A stretch of DNA of 64,000 nucleotides from Symbiodinium sp. CCMP2592 (Eukaryota; Sar; Dinophyceae; Suessiales; Symbiodiniaceae). The notes under the pieces were generated by a model that saw only the letters and a program-made list of their open reading frames with translations, ran no database searches and had not been told where the DNA came from. The stretch lies in the NCBI GenBank assembly GCA_905221615.1, contig CAJNDT010000966.1, forward strand, positions 1 to 64,000, written 5' to 3'. Position numbers and translations under genes: made by a program. Shown piece after piece: positions 51,133 through 60,030 of the stretch (position 1 is its first letter; each line of letters opens with the position of its first letter).

Positions 51133-53441
51133 CTAGCAAGCCGGATCGATGGGAACACAAACTGAAGGGCAGTCATCCTGTGGACCACACGCTTGTGGCT
51201 TCGAAGAACTTGGGACGCAAAACTCGACTCCTTCTCCGGGGAGCCAGGTGGCGACGTCCACGGCCCAGTACTGGTAGCCCTGCTTTTCCAGCCAAGCCAC
51301 TTCGGCTTTTTGGGAGTTGCCCAAGCCTTCTGAAACCGTGATAAACTCGCGCTCTGCTTCTGGGAGGGAGGCCAGGAACAAACGTCGCACTTCTCGGCTA
51401 TACTGGGAGGATCCGTCGCCACGCGGCTCCTGGGAGAGATTGCCGAGGCCTGCCTCCAGCGCTTGCTGGAATTGTGGAGACTGCTCGAACTCTTTCTGCT
51501 TTTGGTTCACCTTCTCTCTCCGCAAGTTGCCCTCGCCTGCAGATTCGAAGCTCTCCACTTTGCCGTGGCCCACCTGGCCTTGAAAGAAGTAGACCTCCAG
51601 CTGTGCACCGCTTGCGACTGCGACCTCGATGTTTTCCTTCCATTTGGTAAACCACCTGCAGCCCCACGGCTTCCGCTCCCCGTAGAGCGGTGTGCACCAG
51701 CAGCTGCCGGGCAAGCCCTCATCTTCAGGGATGCTGTCGCACTTGCCAAAGTCGTCCGTGCCCTCCGGGAGGAAGACGACCGCGGCACTCACCTGGCCGT
51801 CGCGGCTCTGGGAGACCAGTGACTCCCAGGCCCCTGCGTACTTCCCCGGCCAGCTGGCCACGCAAGGGCGGCCGCGCGGCCAGCTGATCACCGAGCCTTC
51901 GAATCGGATCGTTCGGTTGCCTAGGTGCTTGTTAAGGGATTTAACTTAGGATATTTAATAAGGCAACCATATTATTTACTAAAGATCCCTACTATGGTAA
52001 CTTAAATTGAGTTCCTTACCTCAATAAGGTATTATGATTGTTAATATCTTATTATTCTCTATAGATCCTTACTATGGGAATTCCTCAACAAGAGCCCAGT
52101 TACTGACGTTGGTTTCGGCTGCTCTCAGCTCAAGATCCTTGATTTGCTGCTGCCCAGCGCCCAAGTCCATTGAATTGGTGTAGCCATCCCAGAAACAAAA
52201 GATCCCACAACCTAGGTTCTCGTTAAGGAATTTGATTTAAGTTACCATAGTAGGGATCTACAGTAAATAACATGGTTTCCTAATTCTGGTAACCTAATTC
52301 AACCCTTAACAAGAACCCAGGAACATCCCACAGGCCAAATGATAGTGGCGGTCCACCAGTATCCTTCCAGGGCATGTTGGGCCGTCATGGCCTGGGCTTT
52401 AGAGTAACCTTGGAGAAAACAGTATAGACTTATAGTTCATATAGGTTCCCGGTAAGTAACAGGTCCCACAAAGTATTAAAGTATCATACTCCGAAGCCCA
52501 GTGGCGGAGAAGGCCAGCAGAGCGAGGAGACCCACTAGCCGAAGGCCAACACGCGTGCAGAATCGATACTTTCCAAGTCGGAAATCGGTGTCTTCATCTT
52601 TTCCTAGGTTGGCCCTGAAAATCAGAACAACATTTCATAAACAAAAATCTTAAGTGCAATAAGAGAAATTCGCAAAATTTCCAAAAGGCCTACCTAGTTG
52701 CCAGCATAAACGCCCAGAAGGCTGATACAGCAGCACAGAGGCACGGTGGCACTGGCCAGCAGTGCGGCTGCAACGGCGCTCTCGGGTGGGATGGCCACGC
52801 AAAGAAGGATGAGGGCTAATGGGAGGCCTGAAACAATTCCGATTCGTCTAACTACATACCATGCTTCTTGATTCCGTATCTTGGTAGCGGCTTCATGGAT
52901 CATAGCATTCGTCCGCTGCTGGGCTTCTTCTCTTCTCTTTCCTTCACGGGCCAGCTCTCGTGCCTCGGCTCGGTCGCGGCCTTTGCACCGTTGTGAAAAA
53001 GCTCCGAAGTCCACGGAAACTTGCAAGGATGCGCCTCCTGAAGCATTGCAGCTGCCCGTCACCTCCGGGCTTTCGCGCAGCCGAACCTGGATCAAGGCCT
53101 CCGAAGCTTCCACAGAGCAGGACATCTTGGGATACACCACCTTCCACTCCTCACCTCAGGAGCTGAACACCCTAGCCCCCAAAAAGCTTAACCTTTCCCA
53201 ATCATGGTAGGATTTGTCGGAGCCCCAAAAGGTTAAAGGCTACCTAGTCAGCTACTAGCTACTTGTGGGGCATCATGGGGAACTAAAGGTTAACCTTTTT
53301 GGATATATAGGGATTAACTATACAGGGGCTATACTAGCGAAAAATGTTAAAGGTTACCTACTCGACTACTAGGACTAAGTCACTCCGAAATTTGACTTCC
53401 ATGGCTGCTTGCAGGTCGTTCGTGACGGAAACCGCGGCCAT
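51133..53441 (-). CDS. paralogue 3: six-exon membrane protein gene split by five introner-like elements
   Basis: Exons (minus strand): 53380-53441, 52697-53150, 52503-52607, 52323-52388, 52099-52206, 51133-51915. Joined they give 525 codons plus stop with no break, against 529 and 542 residues in paralogues 1 and 2, and the order of features is the same: SVTNDLQ start, Arg/Glu-rich helix, four hydrophobic segments, and the C-terminal domain with SCWCTPLYGERKPWGCRWF. Each intron starts and ends at a short direct repeat: TCAC, GTT, GGC, ACA, GTT (plus-strand), of which four coincide with complete codons. None has usable GT-AG ends; the only GT-AG reading of the 52.6 kb intron would create a stop. 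The C-terminal 260 residues are almost the same as in the siblings, so the gene looks functional rather than decayed, though expression is unproven. An upstream peptide (VRPELPSRMRGFRSDA) after a GTCGCAG site matches paralogue 1. Confidence 0.85.
51919..52101. mobile_element. IE-J element: intron 5 of paralogue 3
   Basis: 183 nt; direct repeat GTT (51916-51918, 52099-52101). Ends CCTAGGTGCTTGTTAAGG / CCTCAACAAGAGCCCAG. The interior holds two ATTATTTACTAAAGATCCCTACTATGG-like inverted segments. Insertion is between codons AAC and CGA. Confidence 0.92.
52210..52325. mobile_element. IE-J element: intron 4 of paralogue 3
   Basis: 116 nt; direct repeat ACA (52207-52209, 52323-52325). Ends CCTAGGTTCTCGTTAAGG / CCCTTAACAAGAACCCAGG show it is a sibling of the element at 51919, only 108 coding bases away. 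Confidence 0.92.
52392..52505. mobile_element. IE-K element: intron 3 of paralogue 3
   Basis: 114 nt; direct repeat GGC (52389-52391, 52503-52505). Ends CTGGGCTTTAGAGTA / ATACTCCGAAGCCCAG. No second copy noticed in the window. Confidence 0.88.
52611..52699. mobile_element. IE-G element: intron 2 of paralogue 3
   Basis: 89 nt; direct repeat GTT (52608-52610, 52697-52699). GGCCCTGAAAATC...GCAATAAGAGAAATTCGCAAAATTTCC...AAAAGGCCTACCTA matches the dispersed IE-G family (13908, 18190, 19265, 31033). Confidence 0.88.
53155..53383. mobile_element. tandem/nested IE-H elements: intron 1 of paralogue 3
   Basis: 229 nt; direct repeat TCAC (53151-53154, 53380-53383), phase 2. Contains two IE-H copies: CCCTAGCC..AAGCTTAACC...AAAAGGTTAAAGGCTACCTAG (53171-53250) and AACTAAAGGTTAACC...AAATGTTAAAGGTTACCTA (53281-53360). 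Confidence 0.88.
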
Positions 53442-53530
53442 GGCATCGCTCCGAAAACCTCGCATTCGCGAGGGGAGCTCGGGCCGGACACCTGCGACAG
53501 ATGAATTTCCGGAAAGCACAAAGCCTGTAC

Positions 53531-53634
53531 TATAGGGACCTTCATAATTAGACTAGGGTTTTGGGGCCCACTATACTATAGTTATCATCAAGAACCTGCA
53601 AAATAGTAATGGTCATTATTTGGGCCCCTGTATT
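53531..53634. mobile_element. IE-E element upstream of paralogue 3
   Basis: TATAGGGACCTTCATAATTAGAC...GGTCATTATTTGGGCCCCTGTA. Removing it with one TA would leave a continuous minus frame from about 53690 into the paralogue 3 start region, so it may be a further 5' intron; not supported by the siblings. Confidence 0.8.
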
Positions 53635-53639
53635 GCCGA

Positions 53640-54238
53640 TACCCGAATGCAACGGTCGCGCAGCCTCCGTAGAACGCCCGAAACCCAAAGCCGTAGAACT
53701 CTGAGCCGCCGACACCTCCTCTCACCGATCTTTCAACGGCGACGACTCCGGCACCTGTATGCAGCCATCCCTTCTTGTCATGATTAAGGTGTCTGCAGAG
53801 CAGGGAAAGCTTGCAGGCTCTTATGACGCATATTCAGTACAGCCTATGAGATTTAAGAAGTATTGCAGGGCCCACTACACAACCCAAAAGCCCAAAAACC
53901 AATTCTCTCTAGGTATGTCCAGAGTACTATAGGATGACTTAGGCTCTCTGGGAAAGGTCGCAATGTGCTCGTAAGCCCATGAACGCACCCTGGCCAGGTT
54001 TGGGGTTGGGAGCTTAGGGAAAGTTTAGGGTCTATCCCGTGCTCACAGTTTGGGAGGGTCTGTATGACTTTCAGCTTTGTTTACATCTGTCTAAAGGGTT
54101 TTCTGTAAAGTGTCCTTGTTCAAGGTTTGGGGTTTCCAGTTTTGGGTTTGGGCCACCGTTTGAGGTTCAACGTGAGGGCAGTAGGGTGTTAAAGCGTCTG
54201 TGCCTGACTTCTCCGCATGCGAAACTTGCGTGAATTCC
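53640..54238. other. unique sequence, no supported gene
   Basis: Contains a weak plus frame at 54039-54233 and a CCCAAAGCC-type patch; nothing firm. Confidence 0.3.
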
Positions 54239-54240
54239 TA

Positions 54241-54354
54241 CGGTTGATGATACAAATCCTGCATTACCCATAATAAGCCATAATACGGAATATACCATCA
54301 ATCCCATAATTTAGGGTCCTTTAAGGTAATGCAGGATTTATATCATCAACCGTA
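54241..54354. mobile_element. IE-A element
   Basis: TACGGTTGATGATACAAATCC / GGATTTATATCATCAACCGTA, the most perfect terminal repeat of the family. Confidence 0.92.
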
Positions 54355-54432
54355 CAATTGCTAATTGGTTAAACCTGTTTATGACAGTGGTATTGATCAT
54401 GATTCATGATGATGCTGCTGCTGCTGATATTG

Positions 54433-54648
54433 TGATGTTCTCCCAGTTTATGTACAAGGAAGCGGCTACTAGCAGAACATCGTCAGTGTGGGAGTTTCCT
54501 AAAACAGGGGACCCTAATATAGCACCTTAAATGGTAGGATCCTATTCACGGACCCCAAAATAAGGTACCCTAATTTTCGGAACCCCCCCCATATTTCTGT
54601 AAAGCTTGTGGGAGGAAGGCCGAAGAACTTGGACGTGGAGATCGGATG
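54433..54648 (+). CDS. candidate exon pair around an IE-D element
   Basis: Left part QFMYKEAATSRTSSV and right part ISVKLVGGRPKNLDVEIG (TGA) lie on either side of the IE-D element at 54489-54590. The direct repeat is unclear because the right arm has a C run. Confidence 0.25.
54489..54590. mobile_element. IE-D element
   Basis: TGGGAGTTTCCTAAAACAGGGGACCC...GGTACCCTAATTTTCGGAACCCCCCCCA. Confidence 0.85.
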
Positions 54649-54672
54649 ATCTACACGGTTTTCCTTCTTTTT

Positions 54673-54783
54673 CTACCTATAGAGGCTCATACCCTACCCC
54701 TGTTTATTAGTTCTATGGTTAAGACCTGGTTTACAGAAAAGTAGCTACCCTGAAAAGGGGTAGGGTATGAGCCTACAGGTAGG
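54673..54783. mobile_element. IE-I-like element with ATAGAGGCTCATACCCTACC ends
   Basis: CTACCTATAGAGGCTCATACCC / GGGTATGAGCCTACAGGTAG, over 25 bases of nearly perfect inversion; ends contain ACAGGTAG. Confidence 0.88.
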
Positions 54784-55062
54784 TTCAGGCTTGGGGGGAA
54801 ACCAACGTTCCAACTGGCTTGCTTCTACTGCATCTACCCTGGACCCTAAATAAGATCGAAACCCTAATAACCCTGCACCCACGACAATCCAACAACCTTT
54901 AAACTCAAACCATAAGCAAACCTAGAACGCAATTATGAAGGCTCTTAGGAAACAACTCGATATATACTAAAACATCACAAGACTCCAAACCCAACAACTC
55001 TAAATCAAGCAAGCAGACCACAATCGTCTTTTGCTTGGCTCTGTGAGCGCAGAAAGTGAGCG

Positions 55063-55172
55063 CAGCTGCTGCTGCGGCTGCTACTACTACTACTACTACT
55101 GCTACTACTCATGCTACTACGTACTGCTGCCAGCACCACCACCACCACCAACACCAGCACCACCACCAGCGG
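55063..55172. repeat. (CTG)/(CTA)/(CAC) trinucleotide repeats
   Basis: GCTGCTGCTGCGG, then TACTACTACTACTACTACT, then ACCACCACCACCACC. Confidence 0.95.
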
Positions 55173-55268
55173 GGGGCATCAACCGCAGAGGTCTTCGGAT
55201 CCACGTACACACGCTTTCCCAGACAATCTCACACTTGCTGACCGAGGGTTCCTTCCTCTAGGCCTTTT

Positions 55269-55436
55269 CAGGTTTAGGGTGTAGGGGTTTAGGGTTTAAG
55301 GTAAAGGAGGTTTAAGGTTTGTGGATTAGGGTTTAGGTTTTAGGGTTTAGGGCTTAGGTTGTCGGGTTTAGGAGTTTAGGGTTTAAGGCTTTGGTTGTAG
55401 GGTTTAGGGGCTTGGGGTTTAGGACTCAGGATTCGA
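55269..55436. repeat. telomere-like TTTAGGG cluster
   Basis: About 20 degenerate GGTTTAGGG units. Confidence 0.92.
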
Positions 55437-55492
55437 AGGATGGAGGAGCGCAGGGTTGAGGGTCAAAGGGGGCCTTCGACGTTACTTGGAGG

Positions 55493-55545
55493 ATCCTCAA
55501 AGGGATCTATAGGGTTCCTTAAAGGGATCTATAGGGTTTAAGGTT
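55493..55545. repeat. AAAGGGATCTATAGGGTTCC repeat block
   Basis: Three tandem copies of 21-22 bases. Confidence 0.9.
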
Positions 55546-55553
55546 TAGGGTCT

Positions 55554-55666
55554 ACTTGGAGGATCGTAGGACATAGTAAGTAAGGTTATAAGTACCTTAA
55601 GTGGGGTTATAAGTATAGTTACCCTAATCATCACCCCAGTTACTAAGTCCTATGATCCTTTAAGTA
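55554..55666. mobile_element. IE-C element
   Basis: TACTTGGAGGATCGTAGGAC / GTCCTATGATCCTTTAAGTA. Confidence 0.9.
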
Positions 55667-55828
55667 CCGAGGGTCCAGGCATGACGTCACATGGGAGTTT
55701 CCAAAAAAAGGGGACGCACATATAGTAACCTAAATAGTAGGATCCGTATTATAAGGATCCCCAAATAAGGTACCCCCAAATCTTCGGAAACTCCCATGTT
55801 GAACTTGTGAAAACCAACGCGTCTGCAC
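55667..55828 (-). CDS. candidate coding piece interrupted by IE-D
   Basis: CATG (55690-55693, 55795-55798) flanks the IE-D element; on the minus strand the join reads CAA CAT GTG ACG TCA (HVQTRWFSQVQHVTSCLDPR). It is short and bounded on both sides by other elements. Confidence 0.35.
55694..55798. mobile_element. IE-D element, intron-like
   Basis: GGGAGTTTCCAAAAAAAGGGG / CCCCCAAATCTTCGGAAACTCCC, direct repeat CATG. Confidence 0.9.
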
Positions 55829-55995
55829 GTGGGAGTTGCAGAAAACGGGGGGGACACTACGGTTGAACCCATTATAGTAGGTCGTGCACCGTAAAACCCT
55901 GAGCACGATAATTGCACCATATACAAAAACAGCGACCCTGCAAATCCTCTTGTGGAACCTTTTTATAGGACGCCTATTATGGGTCCCCAACCCAA
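55829..55995. mobile_element. disrupted IE-D element
   Basis: CACGTGGGAGTTGCAGAAAACGGGGG begins like IE-D, but the remainder matches only in patches. Confidence 0.4.
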
Positions 55996-56486
55996 AACCC
56001 GAAAATCCTTTAGATCCCTTAAAGGGACCCCTTAAACGTAGTTACCCTTATAGATCCCCTTAAAGGAACCCTAGATTTTACATCATCAGCCGTAGTTTTC
56101 TGGAGCTCCCATATATTCCAAGCCATCGAACTGGAGGAGGAGCCGAGCTATCGATTCGGCTACGTCTTGCGGGCCGGGGATTTCCTTAGTTTGGATCTGT
56201 CTCGGCTTTTTAAGTAGGAAGTGTATGTTGACAAATACAGAACTGCGACATTAATGCTTTTGACCCGAGCTTACAGCATTGTGTTAGGATTGGGACTTTC
56301 TGTGATTTTACGGCATTTTATGGCCTCTCACGAAGGCTGACTTTCTTTTTCCATGGGGTAGGTTTAGCGCTAAGGGTCTTTTGTAGGGTACTTCCTTGGC
56401 TTGGTGTCTCCACCTGCTGTTTACTCGGATTTCATAGGATAGCATAGGTGTTTGAACGAGCTTCATAGAGATAAGGTTGCAGTTCC

Positions 56487-56891
56487 TCAAAAAGACGGAC
56501 ATGGATGTTGCTTGTCGGGCTTTAACCGATGGAAAGACCCAAGAAAACTGATAATAAGTGGCAAGGTACCTTCAGCTGAAAAGGCTGTCCAGCTGAGCCA
56601 GTGTACCTTGGCGCAATTGATATGGGGCTTAGGGTTGATCAGAGAATGCTCGAAAACGTCACTTCTGTTCCAATTCCAAGGTAGCCATTCCCATTCTGGC
56701 TTGCCGTTTCTGAACAAGTCCCATACTTGGAGGGTTGGGGGACCTAGTAAGTAGGTAATAAGTAGACGTTTGAGTAACTACCCTAAATGGCATCCTAACT
56801 GGGCGTATGGTTCATATAACTCCATCAAACAACTACTTACTAAGTCCCCCGACCCTCCAAGTAGTACCCTTCCAACAACCCCAAGGCATCC
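56487..56891 (-). CDS. candidate two-exon coding piece interrupted by IE-C
   Basis: Exon a (about 56864-56891) follows a TTCACAG acceptor-like site and reads CLGVVGRV. TA (56724-56725, 56862-56863) flanks the element; the join reads GTA CTA TGG GAC TTG TTC and exon b continues DLFRNGKPEWEWLPWNWNRS, DVFEHSLINPKPHINCAKVH and onward to a stop at 56487. The Trp-rich, ordinary composition and clean join make it a good candidate; function unknown. Confidence 0.5.
56726..56863. mobile_element. IE-C element, intron-like
   Basis: 138 nt, CTTGGAGGGTTGGGGGACCT / AAGTCCCCCGACCCTCCAAG with TA duplication. Confidence 0.92.
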
Positions 56892-56914
56892 TGTGAACCT
56901 TTCTAGAAACGCCT

Positions 56915-57128
56915 TACCCAAACCCTAAACTACAAGCCCTAAACCCCAAAACCAAATACCATCATGACGAAGACGCTTAAACCCTAAACTACAAACCCTT
57001 AAATTACAAGCCCAGCATGGCGAGTGCGCTTAAAGCCTAAACTACAAACCCCAACCCCTAACTTAACGAATACCGTTAAACCCTCAACTACAAACCCTGA
57101 GCCCAACATAACGAATACCCTAAACCCT
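56915..57128. repeat. ~60 bp degenerate tandem repeat with CCCTAAACTACAAACCC
   Basis: Four or five loosely conserved units combining AAACCCTAAACTACAA with GCATGGCGA / ACATAACGAAT. Confidence 0.8.
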
Positions 57129-57217
57129 GGATCCACCAAGACACCGACCGAGGCAGAAGCGCACAGCAGCCTCCGTCTCCTGCGGGAGTCCTGAGATAAC
57201 GAAGCCTGGGCTGTTCA

Positions 57218-57345
57218 GTAGGGTTCAGAGTTTAACGTTCAGGGTTTAGGGTTGAGGGTGTAGGGTTCCGGGTTTAGGAGTTTAGGGTTTAGGGTGTAGG
57301 GTTGAGGATTTAGAGTTTAGGGTTTAGGAGTTTAGGGTTGAGGGT
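57218..57345. repeat. telomere-like TTTAGGG cluster
   Basis: GGTTTAGGGTTGAGGGTGTAGGG variants, about 17 units. Confidence 0.92.
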
Positions 57346-57494
57346 TTTACCCAGGCTGTGCAGTGACATAGTGGGGGTTTCTTCTCTAGGGCTTTGCATG
57401 TATTTCTTTTCCTGTCGGTTCTGTTGTAATAGAAACCCAGAAGCACAAGTCCAGAAGTTCCAACCTAGAAACCATTAAGCCTGAAACCCTAAAC

Positions 57495-57612
57495 CCCTTT
57501 ATAGCACCCTTTACAGGAACCCTTATAGATCCCTTTAAAAGGACCCCTTGTCCTTGGATCCCTAGGCCCATAGATCCCTTTAAGGAACCCTATAGATCCC
57601 TTTGAAAGAACC
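57495..57612. repeat. CCCTTATAGATCCCTTTAAAGG repeat block
   Basis: Five copies, reverse orientation of the block at 55493. Confidence 0.9.
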
Positions 57613-57713
57613 CAAGAAACCATTGAGGAGTAGATCTCCACCTCGGGTTTTCATCGCAGCTGCATCCGCCGCGCGCCGAAGGAGGGCATCGGCCGGCAGA
57701 ATCGACACCTAAT
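57613..57713 (-). CDS. candidate exon
   Basis: Starts right after an IE-C element at TATTAG and reads VSILPADALLRRAADAAAMK, then TRGGDLLLNG with a strong C/G third-position bias and Ala-rich helix character. It runs into the repeat block at its 3' side. Confidence 0.45.
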
Positions 57714-57714
57714 A

Positions 57715-57838
57715 TACTTGGAGGATCATGGGACTTAGAAAGCAGGTTATAATTGTGGTTATAAGTCCCCTAAGTGGGATTATCCTAATTATAACCTACT
57801 TATAACCTTACTTACTAAGTCCCATGAGCCTTCAAGTA
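57715..57838. mobile_element. IE-C element
   Basis: TACTTGGAGGATCATGGGAC / GTCCCATGAGCCTTCAAGTA. Confidence 0.92.
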
Positions 57839-57945
57839 GGGGTCTTAATAGTTAGAATTAGAATAGGGTTTTGGGCCCATTATACTATAATTATGAAAAG
57901 GAGGTTTTCAAAATAGTATAGGTAGTGTTTTAAGACCCCTATATT
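57837..57945. mobile_element. IE-E element abutting the IE-C element
   Basis: TAGGGGTCTTAATAGTTAGAAT...GGTAGTGTTTTAAGACCCCTA; shares the TA at 57837-57838 with its neighbour. Confidence 0.88.
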
Positions 57946-58096
57946 AGCGTTCAACTGCCAGGATTCCCCAGCGGCTTCTGTTCAGGAGTTCTTTCAATTT
58001 CAAGCATTCTAGAAGGGTCCTAGAAGACTTAACCCGAAATCGCAAAGTCGCTAAGCCCTAAACTTAAAGGTCCTAAACCCCAAACTGTAAGGGTTC

Positions 58097-58268
58097 TACG
58101 GTTGATGACATAAATCCTGCAAAACCTTAAGGAGCCTAAACCATGGGAATTACGGTGTATTCCTTACTCTGGGTAAGTATTTCCCTAAACTCTAAACCCT
58201 AAACCCCTTATAGATCCCTTAAAGGAGCCTCTTCAAGGTGCTCTTATAGGATTCCTATCATCAACCGT
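58097..58268. mobile_element. IE-A element with internal CCCTAAA and TTTAAAGG insertion
   Basis: TACGGTTGATGACATAAATCC and CTATCATCAACCGTA enclose, after the core, CCCTAAACCC words and CCCTTAAAGGAGCC. Confidence 0.8.
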
Positions 58269-58269
58269 A

Positions 58270-58330
58270 TCAAGCGATCCTTATTATGGGGACCTCAACA
58301 TAAGGTGCCCCTTGGTTTCGGAAACTCCTA
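58270..58330. mobile_element. truncated IE-D element
   Basis: GATCCTTATTATGGGGACC...GGTTTCGGAAACTCC; only the right half is present, directly next to the IE-A element. Confidence 0.7.
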
Positions 58331-58929
58331 TTTGGGGTTGGGCTTCTGAATGATTCAGGGCTTACCTTGGCCCCCCTAAGAACCTATATTTTCGGAGATA
58401 AAGAAACCAAAATGAGGTTCAGCAGAAAGTGAAAACGTAGGTTGTTTAGTTTTTAGGTAGGATTAAGGCTTACAGAGTTTCGGAGTTTTAAAGCCATTGA
58501 AGCTTTAGACCTTGCCTTAAGTCTTCGGGGTTTTCGTCCTGAGCTTCTCAGCACTGTGCGGTTGACGCTCGCAGTAATGCAATTCGGTAAGCCCTGAGCC
58601 ACCCTATACACGTCTTCCTCTGTAACAGTCTGTAAATTCCGAACCCCAAACCCGACGAACACCTGTCGATCCCATACAGAAACGCAAATGACAATCGCTA
58701 TTATTATAAGCCCGAAACACTGCACCCTGGACTATAACCTCCCGAACCTCTAAACCCTAATCCCTTAACCCAAAACCCCTCTATAGAACCCTTATAAATC
58801 CCATTGAAGGAACCCTTATGGATCCCTTTAAAAGAACTCCAAAACCCCTACCACTCAGATAAGTGGCTTCAGCCCCTTGGAGGATTTTTGGCCCATAGAG
58901 CCTATAGTGCTTGATCCTCGGATGTCTTC
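58331..58929. other. unique sequence, weak minus frame
   Basis: Minus frame 58453-58725 (90 codons) has moderate composition but no supporting context. TTTAAAGG words at 58783-58836. Confidence 0.25.
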
Positions 58930-59000
58930 AGGGTTTTGGGTAACTTTATATGCAACCTAGGACTACAAAAAGGCAACAAGGGTATTACTGGGCATCCTGG
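58930..59000. mobile_element. right half of an IE-F element
   Basis: TTGGGTAACTTTATATGCAACCTAGGACTAC...ACTGGGCATCCTGG. Confidence 0.75.
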
Positions 59001-59144
59001 TAGGGATGCTATCAGTATTTAGGGGTTCCTGTACCGGTTCCGTTCAAGGGATTCTGTATATTATTGTTTTGGAGGGTGCGCGCTTCCTAAGGGTGCTAAA
59101 GGGGTTCTATATGGCTACTACAAGGGTTCCTTTACTTTGTGCTC

Positions 59145-59250
59145 TTATACATATACATACAGCGCATACATAAACAAATATATAGATATATATTTGTATA
59201 ATACGATATAGTATTTGTGCATATACACATATATATATATATATATATAT

Positions 59251-59281
<31 letters not shown>

Positions 59282-59315
59282 TCTATATATACGCATAAAA
59301 ATATGATATACTTTT
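59145..59315. repeat. (TA)n / (CATA)n microsatellite
   Basis: Several TA runs; a (GT)10 tract follows at 59360-59379. Confidence 0.95.
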
Positions 59316-59639
59316 ACAGATCTAGATCGATAGCTGGTGCTTTAGGGAGGCGGAGGACGGTGTGTGTGTGTGTGTGTGTAAACAAGGCATCCTCGAACCA
59401 AAGAGTGAGTATACGCTTAAGCTTGCTGCTGAAGCTGCAGTTGGGGGGTGTGCATTTGTGCTTAGGATAGGTGTGGCTCGAAGGCTTCCAGAGGATGTGA
59501 TAGGACCCTCTAAAATTCGAAAGGCTTCTTAGCCAGAGTTTCACCTCATTAGTATTACCCGCTGAGGATCCACCGGAGCTCGCGAGCGGCAAAGAGCCCT
59601 TCCTTGGCAGCATCCAAAGTGTTTGGGGGCGTAGGCTTT

Positions 59640-59720
59640 GTTTTGGGGTTTAGGGTTTAGGCTTAGGGGCGTAAGTTTGCTTTGGGGTTTAGGGTGTAGG
59701 GCTTAGGGTTGAGGCAAGTG
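59640..59720. repeat. telomere-like TTTAGGG cluster
   Basis: GGGGTTTAGGGTTTAGGCTTAGGGGCG repeated twice. Confidence 0.88.
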
Positions 59721-59791
59721 TTTGGGGCATCGGGCGTGATTTTTCAAGGCCTTGTAAGGTTTTGTAAGGGTGTTGGCTTGAGAGGGCTTCC

Positions 59792-59864
59792 GTTTTAACT
59801 ATACCCCCCCCTTAGAACCATAACAAAAATACTATTTCTATTTTTCTCTTAGGTTAGTTAAAAC
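59792..59864. mobile_element. short element with GTTTTAACTA ends
   Basis: GTTTTAACTATACC / GGTTAGTTAAAAC, 73 bases; right arm also contains CTCTTAGGTTAG. Confidence 0.75.
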
Positions 59865-59929
59865 AAAGGAGGTCTTTGGCAAGTCGGGCTTCTGGCTCGA
59901 GGGTTTATTTCGGTTTAAGGCGACGTTTA

Positions 59930-60030
59930 GGGATCAGGGTTTGAAGCTTTTGAAGGTCTGGGGAGTCTAGGGTTTAGGGTTAAGGTTTAGGGTTTAGGGA
60001 TCAGGGTTTAGCCCGGGGTTTAGGGTTTAG
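59930..60030. repeat. telomere-like TTTAGGG cluster
   Basis: GGGTTTAGGGTTAAGGTTTAGGG units. Confidence 0.9.

Noticed and set aside
51133-53441. Paralogue 3 as a pseudogene broken by stops
   Set aside because: All breaks lie inside elements with direct repeats; removal restores a full-length frame matching the siblings.
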